Part shown: positions 6,427 to 11,220 of the stretch, piece after piece
How the letters are laid out: every line of letters starts with the position of its first letter
Position numbering within the stretch: position 1 is the first letter of the stretch
Assembly: GCA_031269415.1 (NCBI GenBank)
Contig: JAISZF010000024.1
Coordinates: 1-11,220, forward strand
DNA: 11,220 nucleotides
Direction: 5' to 3'
DNA from: Clostridiales bacterium
GTDB lineage: Bacteria; Bacillota; Clostridia; Lachnospirales; WQUN01
Notes under the pieces: generated by a model
Databases searched by the model: none
What the model saw: only the letters and a program-made list of their open reading frames with translations
What the model was told of the DNA's origin: nothing
Position numbers and translations under genes: made by a program

Positions 6427-6479
6427 CAGAATATAAGAATCCCCTTACGAAAAATTCGTAGGGGGATTCTTATATTCTG
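6427..6479. terminator. Long hairpin between convergent genes, probable bidirectional terminator
   Basis: Positions 6427-6451 pair with 6455-6479 in a 25-bp stem, with one G-T wobble (6445/6461) and a 3-base AAA loop. It sits 18 bases after the stop of the + strand membrane protein gene and 7 bases from the stop of the - strand hydrogenase gene. The central CCCC/GGGG core is flanked by A/T-rich arms that read as a U-rich tail in either direction, the usual layout for termination from both sides. Confidence 0.85.
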
Positions 6480-6485
6480 TTCTAT

Positions 6486-8228
6486 CTACAGCATATCCCG
6501 TTCATGATAATGAGTATGCAGCAGTTCATGAGCCAGCTCTCCGTACGGTTCGCCCAAGAATTCCTCGTACAGTTTTTGTATCTGCGGATTCTCGTGAGAG
6601 CGGCGCAGGGTTTTGCTCTCGTCCTCCGAATACAGCGCGCCGGCGCGTTTCCTGAGGACTTCAATGTTATTGCCGTGGTATGGCTGACCGCCGCCGCCTA
6701 CGCAGCCGGACGGGCAGGCCATGATTTCGATGGCGTGGTACTGAACCTTGCCGTCGCGGATATCCGTCAACAGTTTCCGGGCGTTGCCCAAACCGTGAGC
6801 GATCGCGATAGAGAGCTTCATGCCTGCTATCTCGACCTCCGCCTCGCGGATGCCTTCGATACCCCGCAACGCCTTGAACTCAATCTGCGGCGAGGGATTG
6901 TCTTTATCCAGCCAAGCCGCCGCCGTGCGGACCGCGGCTTCAATAACGCCGCCCGTTGTGCCGAAGATAACGGACGCGCCCGTGGATTCTCCCATTACGT
7001 CGTCGAAATCCTCATCCGGCAAAGAGGTGAAGCTGATACCGGCCTCCCGGATCATACGCGCCAGTTCGCGGGTGGAGATAACATAGTCCACATTGCTGCC
7101 GATTTCTTTACCGGACAGCTCTTCACGCTTTGCCTCGAATTTCTTCGCCAGGCACGGCATAATGGACACGACGACTATCTTTTCAGGATCCATACCCAGT
7201 TTCTCCGCCAGGTATGTCTTAGCGATAGCGCCGAACATCTCATGAGGCGACTTGCATGTGGACGGTATGTCTAACAGACTCGGGAACTGATGCTCGATAA
7301 ATTTTACCCAAGCCGGACAGCAACTGGTCAGAATGGGTAAGCGGCCGTTATGCTGAATGCGGTGAATCATCTCGGAGGCTTCTTCCATAATGGTAAGATC
7401 CGCCGCGAAGTCCGTATCCATTACTTTGTCGAAACCCATTCTGCGCAGCGCGGCTACCATCTTGCCGGTTACGCTGGTGCCGATCGGCAGGCCGAAGGCC
7501 TCACCCAGCGCCACGCGGACCGCCGGGGCTGTCTGCGCTATAACGATTTTATCGGGATCGGATATGGCGTCCCAAACGTCAGCCGCGTCATTGGTTTCCG
7601 TCAGCGCGCCCGTGGGGCAGACGGATACGCACTGCCCGCAGAATGTACACGCGGTATCCAGCATTGGTTTGTCGAACGCGGGGCCGATCACGGTTTCAAA
7701 ACCCCTGTGAACCGCCGAATATACCCCGACTGTTTGAACCGTGTTGCACATGGTTTCACAGCGGCGGCAGAGAACACATTTTTCGGCGTTTCTGACTATC
7801 GAGTAACTGGAAGTGTCTTTATCGGTGTGAAGACGGGGCCCCTTGTAACGGATCTCACGGATGCCCAGTTCTGCTGATAAAGACTGCAGCTCGCAATTTT
7901 GGTTGCGATTGCAGATCAAACACTCCCTCGGATGGTTGGAGAGCAGCAGTTCGACTATCATGCGGCGGGCGCGAACGGCTCGTTTGGTATTGGTATGGAT
8001 TACCATGCCCGGTGTGACCAATGTCGAACATGAGGGCAGCAGATTGCGTCTGCCTTCCACCTCGACCATACACACTCGGCATGTGCCGACCTGATTCACC
8101 ATCTTAATGTCGTGCAGATCCAGATGGCACAGCGTGGGGATGTGAATACCCAAACTTTTGGCGGCTTCCAAGATTGTCGAGCCTTCGGGCATAGAAGTTT
8201 CAATATTATTTATCGTTAAATCAACCAT
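6486..8228 (-). CDS. hndD: [FeFe] hydrogenase catalytic subunit HndD (HydA of NAD(P)-linked, probably bifurcating type)
   Basis: Catalyses reversible H2 formation or oxidation in the cytosol. In 580 residues from ATG 8228 the domains run in order. A [2Fe-2S] domain has C34, C50, C53 and C67. A His-ligated cluster motif has H99, C103, C106 and C112. Two [4Fe-4S] sites follow (C151/154/157/161 and C194/197/200/204). The H-cluster domain has TSCCPAW (301-307), MPCLAKKFE (357-365) and MACPSGCVGGGGQP (503-516). All expected ligands and the proton-relay Cys (C303) are present. The C-terminus ends in the HTHYHERDML region usual for HndD. An upstream in-frame TTG (8255) lies inside hndC; ATG 8228 is chosen because GGGAGG (8236-8241) is seven bases before it. 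This is the last gene of hndABCD and works with the other three subunits to couple H2, NAD(P)H and ferredoxin. Coenzyme specificity cannot be read from the sequence. Confidence 0.96.
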   Translation of the reverse strand: MVDLTINNIETSMPEGSTILEAAKSLGIHIPTLCHLDLHDIKMVNQVGTCRVCMVEVEGRRNLLPSCSTLVTPGMVIHTNTKRAVRARRMIVELLLSNHPRECLICNRNQNCELQSLSAELGIREIRYKGPRLHTDKDTSSYSIVRNAEKCVLCRRCETMCNTVQTVGVYSAVHRGFETVIGPAFDKPMLDTACTFCGQCVSVCPTGALTETNDAADVWDAISDPDKIVIAQTAPAVRVALGEAFGLPIGTSVTGKMVAALRRMGFDKVMDTDFAADLTIMEEASEMIHRIQHNGRLPILTSCCPAWVKFIEHQFPSLLDIPSTCKSPHEMFGAIAKTYLAEKLGMDPEKIVVVSIMPCLAKKFEAKREELSGKEIGSNVDYVISTRELARMIREAGISFTSLPDEDFDDVMGESTGASVIFGTTGGVIEAAVRTAAAWLDKDNPSPQIEFKALRGIEGIREAEVEIAGMKLSIAIAHGLGNARKLLTDIRDGKVQYHAIEIMACPSGCVGGGGQPYHGNNIEVLRKRAGALYSEDESKTLRRSHENPQIQKLYEEFLGEPYGELAHELLHTHYHERDML

Positions 8229-8241
8229 TTTATCGCCTCCC

Positions 8242-9711
8242 TTAGCCTCTGACAATCGCTTTGAAGCGACATTTGGAGAAACAGACGCCGCACTTTATAC
8301 AGCGTTCCTGATCTATTACATGTACCTTTTTGCGTTCTCCTGATATGCAGGATACTGGGCAGTTGCGCGCGCATACGGTACATCCGGTGCATTTATCGGG
8401 AAGAATCTTATAGCCTATTAATTTGGAACACGAGCCGGCCGGACAGCGCTTATGGTAGATATGTTCCTTATACTCGTCACTGAAGTAGCGCAAGGTGGAA
8501 ATGATCGGGTTGGGGGAACTCTGGCCAAGACCGCACAGAGCGGTATCTTTGATTGTGTTGCCCAGGTTTTCCAGATCGTCCATATCTTTCTCCTCGCCCT
8601 TGCCCTCGGTAATGCGATCGAGGATTTCAAGGAGACGCACATTTCCTATGCGGCAAGGCGTACACTTGCCGCAGCTCTCTTCCGCGGTGAAAGTCAGGTA
8701 GAATTTTGAGATACCGACCATACAGTCGTCCTCATCCAAAACGATCATACCGCCGGAACCCATCATGGACCCCAGGCTGATTAATGACTCGTACTCTATG
8801 GGCGTATCCAGATGCTCGGCGGGGATGCAGCCGCCGGACGGGCCGCCGGTCTGTGCCGCCTTGAATTTTTTGTTATTGCGTATGCCTCCGCCTATGTCCT
8901 CAATAATGACGCGCAACGGCGTACCCATGGGTACCTCCACCAAACCGACGTTGTTAACCTTTCCGGCTAGGGCGAAGACCTTGGTACCCGGACTCTTCTC
9001 CGTGCCGAACTGTCTGAACCATTCCCATCCGTTACGAATTATCTGCGCCACGTTGGCGTATGTTTCCACGTTATTAATATTGGTCGGCTTGTCCCACAAT
9101 CCCTTTACCGCCGGGAAAGGCGGTTTGAGGCGAGGCTCGCCGCGTCCACCCTGAACCGAGTTCATGAGCGAGGTTTCCTCGCCGCAGACAAACGCGCCCG
9201 CCCCGAAATAAAGCCTTACATTGAAAGAAAAACCGCTGCCAAGGATGTTATCCCCCAGCAGGCCCATATCGGTGGCTTGTTCTATGGCAATCTGCAGACG
9301 CTTAACCGCCAGGGGGTATTCCGCGCGGACATATATAATGCCTTGGCTCGCGCCGATGGCGTATCCGCAGATAGCCATAGCCTCCAGAACACAGTGCGGA
9401 TCGCCCTCCAGGACGGAACGATCCATAAACGCTCCCGGATCGCCCTCGTCAGCGTTGCATAGGACGTATTTTATATCGCTTTCAGAGCGTCTGGCTGTTT
9501 CCCATTTAATACCGGTAGGGAAACCGGCGCCGCCGCGGCCGCGCAGACCGCTCTTTTTAACGGTCTCGACGACCTCGTCAGGCGACATGTCGAACAGGGC
9601 TTTTGCTAACGCGTCGTAGCCGTCCGTGGCTATATAGTCCTTAATGCTTTCCGGATCAATAACGCCGCAGTTTCGCAGCGCGATCCTCACCTGACCGGTT
9701 CCTGAACTCAC
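8242..9711 (-). CDS. hndC: HndC: NuoF-like flavin and NAD(P)-binding subunit of the hydrogenase
   Basis: This diaphorase subunit binds FMN and NAD(P) and is the likely site of electron bifurcation in HndABCD-type enzymes. The 489-aa protein shows the FMN/NAD fold (GLRGRGGAGFPTGIKW, 55-70; CNADEGDPGAFMDRS, 85-99; GAGAFVCGEETSLMNS, 170-185; NINNVETYANV, 211-221). It has the NuoF [4Fe-4S] site (C347, C350, C353, C393) and a C-terminal ferredoxin domain with two [4Fe-4S] motifs (C441/444/447/451 and C471/474/477/481) absent from plain NuoF. It lacks the N-terminal [2Fe-2S] thioredoxin-like domain found in longer HydB proteins; that module is the separate hndB. The start is set at GTG 9711, which overlaps the hndB stop as GTGA and has GGAGGT (9721-9726) nine bases upstream. 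The earlier GTG (9720) would abut this site. The stop is 13 bases before hndD. Confidence 0.95.
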   Translation of the reverse strand: MSSGTGQVRIALRNCGVIDPESIKDYIATDGYDALAKALFDMSPDEVVETVKKSGLRGRGGAGFPTGIKWETARRSESDIKYVLCNADEGDPGAFMDRSVLEGDPHCVLEAMAICGYAIGASQGIIYVRAEYPLAVKRLQIAIEQATDMGLLGDNILGSGFSFNVRLYFGAGAFVCGEETSLMNSVQGGRGEPRLKPPFPAVKGLWDKPTNINNVETYANVAQIIRNGWEWFRQFGTEKSPGTKVFALAGKVNNVGLVEVPMGTPLRVIIEDIGGGIRNNKKFKAAQTGGPSGGCIPAEHLDTPIEYESLISLGSMMGSGGMIVLDEDDCMVGISKFYLTFTAEESCGKCTPCRIGNVRLLEILDRITEGKGEEKDMDDLENLGNTIKDTALCGLGQSSPNPIISTLRYFSDEYKEHIYHKRCPAGSCSKLIGYKILPDKCTGCTVCARNCPVSCISGERKKVHVIDQERCIKCGVCFSKCRFKAIVRG

Positions 9712-10094
9712 GGAATCCACACCTCCACATTAAGGATGTTCTGCGTCAACGGCTTGCCTTTAAGCAAATGCCCGGACACTATTTCACGGGCTGTGTCTTC
9801 TGTGACATATCCGTAGTAAACGGATTTCTTACCCGGCTCGCGCACCTCAACCATAGGTTCGGCATAACAGTAACCGAAGCAGCCGGTGGCGATAATGGAC
9901 ACATTCTCAAGGCCTTGCTTATCAATTTCCTTCCGCAGAACCTCCGCTACCCTTTTAGCGCCGGCCGCGATCCCGCATGTTGCCTCGCCGACCGCCAGGA
10001 CTGTTTTACCCGAATCGGAGGTTAACAGGCTTGTTTCTTTTCGATTATCCTCACGGAATTTTTTTAATTCATCCCATGATCCCAATTTAGTCAT
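9708..10094 (-). CDS. hndB: HndB: small [2Fe-2S] thioredoxin-like subunit of the hydrogenase
   Basis: A 128-aa protein of the thioredoxin-like ferredoxin family, thought to act in electron transfer within HndABCD. Visible features are EATCGIAAGAKRVAEVL (Cys40) and ATGCFGYCYAEPMVEV (Cys72, Cys76), then SVYYGYVTEDTAREIVSGHL. Only three cysteines are present in this protein. In other [2Fe-2S] thioredoxin-like domains four ligate the cluster, so either this branch uses another ligand or the cluster is bound differently. The ATG overlaps the hndA stop by eight bases (ATGACTAA), and its own stop overlaps hndC as GTGA. The order and overlap match hndABCD operons of anaerobes. Confidence 0.9.
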   Translation of the reverse strand: MTKLGSWDELKKFREDNRKETSLLTSDSGKTVLAVGEATCGIAAGAKRVAEVLRKEIDKQGLENVSIIATGCFGYCYAEPMVEVREPGKKSVYYGYVTEDTAREIVSGHLLKGKPLTQNILNVEVWIP

Positions 10095-10590
10095 TGTGTT
10101 CGCCCGCCTTGCCTAAATATTCATCTACAATGCCCCTTACATCGTCGGGGGTTACCCTGCCGTACACCTTATCGCCGACCATTACAACAGGGGCCAAGCC
10201 GCACGCTCCGACGCAGCGGATGGAAGACAGAGTAAACAAGCCGTCGCCGGTAGTTTCGGTACGCTTTATTTTCAGTTCATTCTCGAGCGCTTCCAGGATA
10301 GCCTCCGAACCGCGCACATAGCACGCCGTGCCCAAACAAACGTTAATCCTGTACTGGCCTTTTCGCTCCAGGTTGAACAGGGAGTAGAACGTGGCTACGC
10401 CGTATACCTTGGAAGCGGGTATTCCCAGTTTGAGCGCCACATACAACTGCACCTCCTGGGGTAAATAGCCGTATTCTTCCTGCGCCTTGTGAAGCATGGG
10501 GATCAGCGCGCCGTTTTTGTCGGGAAGGCTGTCATAGAACGCGTCCAGCGCGGGATAGCTCTCCGTGACCTCAACAATTTCTTGCGCCAC
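10087..10590 (-). CDS. hndA: HndA: NuoE-like [2Fe-2S] subunit of the hydrogenase
   Basis: A 167-aa protein of the NuoE/HydC family, the first gene of the hydrogenase operon. It has an N-terminal helical region (ALIPMLHKAQEEYGYLPQEV, 28-47), the conserved VYGVATFYSLF (62-72) and a C-terminal thioredoxin-like domain. The [2Fe-2S] ligands are C85 and C90 (CLGTAC) and C126 and C130 (CVGAC). It passes electrons between the flavin subunit HndC and the catalytic subunit. The start is a GTG with AAAGGAGG (10597-10604) six bases upstream. The predicted promoter at 10637-10665 gives a leader of about 40 bases. Confidence 0.95.
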   Translation of the reverse strand: MAQEIVEVTESYPALDAFYDSLPDKNGALIPMLHKAQEEYGYLPQEVQLYVALKLGIPASKVYGVATFYSLFNLERKGQYRINVCLGTACYVRGSEAILEALENELKIKRTETTGDGLFTLSSIRCVGACGLAPVVMVGDKVYGRVTPDDVRGIVDEYLGKAGEHND

Positions 10591-10636
10591 AATATTCCTC
10601 CTTTATAGAACACATTTTTTACCATTAGCATTTAAT

Positions 10637-10665
10637 ATTCTATCATCACAGTCTGGTTATAGCAA
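10637..10665 (-). promoter_or_regulatory. Predicted extended -10 sigma-A promoter of hndABCD
   Basis: Read on the minus strand: TTGCTA (10660-10665), 17 bases, then TAGAAT (10637-10642), preceded by TG one base before the hexamer, which makes an extended -10. Transcription would start near 10630. It shows that the hydrogenase operon need not depend on transcription from the thioesterase gene upstream. No clear Rex-type operator is visible in 10591-10708. Confidence 0.65.
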
Positions 10666-10708
10666 TGAAAAGTTATGTTCACTCGTCGATGTTTTCGCGG
10701 ATTGAGTA

Positions 10709-11161
10709 TTATTTCCGCCTCCTGATCACCGCGGCGTCCCATTCCCGCTGTTCTTCGTCCGTTTTCGGGATAAGCGGCGGGGTAATCCTCTTTCCGCCGT
10801 TTTGATCAAGCGCCACGAATACCAGATACACCTTATTTATAAAGCGTTTCTCCCCCGTCAACACATCCTCCGCGAAAGTTTCCACGGCCGTTTCAATGGA
10901 TGTCCTTCCGGTCCAGGTGACATAGGACGTAAAAGAAACAATGCCGCCCACATGTATAGGATGCTTGAATTCCACCGGATCCATACGGATGGTCGCGACA
11001 GCGCCGCCGCTGTGCCGCGACGCCGCCAACGCCCCGGCGATGTCTATCCAATGCAGCAGCCTGCCGCCCAGCAGGTTGCCTAATAGATTGCCGTCATTAG
11101 GCAGCACCAGTTCCGTCATTACGCTGAGCGACCGCTCCCTTGTTTTACCCGGATTATCCAT
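10709..11161 (-). CDS. Acyl-CoA thioesterase, hotdog fold (YkhA/YciA/BACH family)
   Basis: Hydrolyses acyl-CoA to free acid and CoA in the cytosol. The 150-aa protein shows the family pattern PNDGNLLGNLLGGRLLHWID (21-40), then IAGALAASRHSGGAVATIRM with the conserved ARH-like segment, and DPVEFKHPIHVGGIVSF (61-77). Asn25 and Asp40 are the likely conserved active-site region residues. The start ATG overlaps the stop of the upstream acyl-CoA synthetase by eight bases (ATGGATAA), so the two are probably translationally coupled. GAAGGA lies 11 bases upstream. Substrate chain length cannot be told from sequence. No clear terminator follows, so readthrough into hndABCD is possible. Confidence 0.88.
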   Translation of the reverse strand: MDNPGKTRERSLSVMTELVLPNDGNLLGNLLGGRLLHWIDIAGALAASRHSGGAVATIRMDPVEFKHPIHVGGIVSFTSYVTWTGRTSIETAVETFAEDVLTGEKRFINKVYLVFVALDQNGGKRITPPLIPKTDEEQREWDAAVIRRRK

Positions 11162-11220
11162 TTTGCTGTCCGTCCTTCTCGCGGATCTCCACGCGTTTAA
11201 TTTTACCGCTGATCGTTTTA
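11154..11220 (-). CDS. C-terminal end of an acyl-CoA synthetase (AMP-forming; partial, 5' end outside window)
   Basis: Only the last 22 residues are visible, reading KTISGKIKRVEIREK and then DGQQNG before TAA. The base preceding the first Lys codon is T, compatible with Pro. The sequence K-T-x-S-G-K-I-x-R is the terminal A10 motif (PKTxSGKIxR) of AMP-forming acyl-CoA synthetases, whose second Lys is the catalytic residue of the adenylation step and a known acetylation target. The chain length it activates cannot be judged from this fragment. The stop overlaps the thioesterase start. Confidence 0.8.
   Translation of the reverse strand, partial: KTISGKIKRVEIREKDGQQNG

Noticed and set aside
6504..7274. 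A 256-codon open frame on the + strand opposite the hydrogenase catalytic gene
   Set aside because: It is fully antisense to hndD, whose cluster motifs are all intact. The translation has no recognisable domain and there is no ribosome site or promoter.
8229..8255. TTG at 8255 as the start of hndD
   Set aside because: It overlaps hndC without a ribosome site. ATG 8228 has GGGAGG seven bases upstream and gives the normal HndD N-terminus.
10591..10708. Rex-type redox operator before hndABCD
   Set aside because: Rex control would make sense for this operon, but I see no convincing TTGTTAA-type inverted repeat in the region. Only short imperfect A/T-rich repeats are present.
1..11220. CRISPR arrays, tRNA or rRNA genes, insertion sequences
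   Set aside because: No regularly spaced repeats, cloverleaf-like sequences, transposase motifs or flanking terminal repeats were seen. The window is almost fully covered by the genes listed.

Overview
The window looks like chromosomal DNA of an anaerobic Gram-positive bacterium, most likely a clostridial Firmicute. The grounds are strong AGGAGG-type Shine-Dalgarno sites, lipoprotein signal peptides, a soluble four-subunit [FeFe] hydrogenase of the HndABCD type, and a gene set matching the flavin-based extracellular electron transfer (EET) locus first described in Listeria. Base composition is moderate. No RNA genes, insertion sequences or CRISPR arrays were seen.

Region 1 (about 1-4367, + strand) is a tightly packed operon: the C-terminal end of a membrane protein (probably the membrane tail of an Ndh2-type NADH dehydrogenase), a long-chain polyprenyl diphosphate synthase (DmkB-like), a UbiA/MenA-type prenyltransferase (DmkA-like), a Gx-transporter/heptaprenyl synthase component I membrane protein (EetB-like), a PplA-like secreted lipoprotein, and an ApbE/FmnB-type FAD:protein FMN transferase lipoprotein. 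Together these would pass electrons from NADH to a dedicated demethylmenaquinone pool and on to flavin carriers outside the membrane. EetA and the FMN/FAD exporter subunits are not in the window. A textbook Rho-independent terminator hairpin lies between the lipoprotein gene and fmnB, inside the longest reading frame of fmnB.

Region 2 (4368-6409, + strand) is a two-gene unit of unknown function with its own near-consensus sigma-A promoter and a 13-bp palindrome at the predicted transcription start. It encodes a 151-aa helical, charged protein, apparently started at AUA, and a 481-aa single-pass membrane protein with a large outer domain. It ends at a 25-bp hairpin that probably terminates transcription from both sides.

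Region 3 (6486-10590, - strand) is a complete hndABCD operon read from an extended -10 promoter at 10637-10665. It encodes the NuoE-like, small [2Fe-2S], NuoF-like and catalytic H-cluster subunits of a cytosolic NAD(P)/ferredoxin-linked, probably electron-bifurcating hydrogenase. Its genes overlap or nearly abut throughout. Upstream on the same strand (region 4, 10709-11220) are a hotdog-fold acyl-CoA thioesterase and the last residues of an acyl-CoA synthetase, overlapping by 8 bases.

Taken together, the window puts two alternative outlets for fermentative reducing power next to each other in convergent orientation: H2 through Hnd, and extracellular acceptors through the flavin/quinone route. 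An uncharacterised membrane-protein pair lies between them. Functional links between the regions are inference from proximity.
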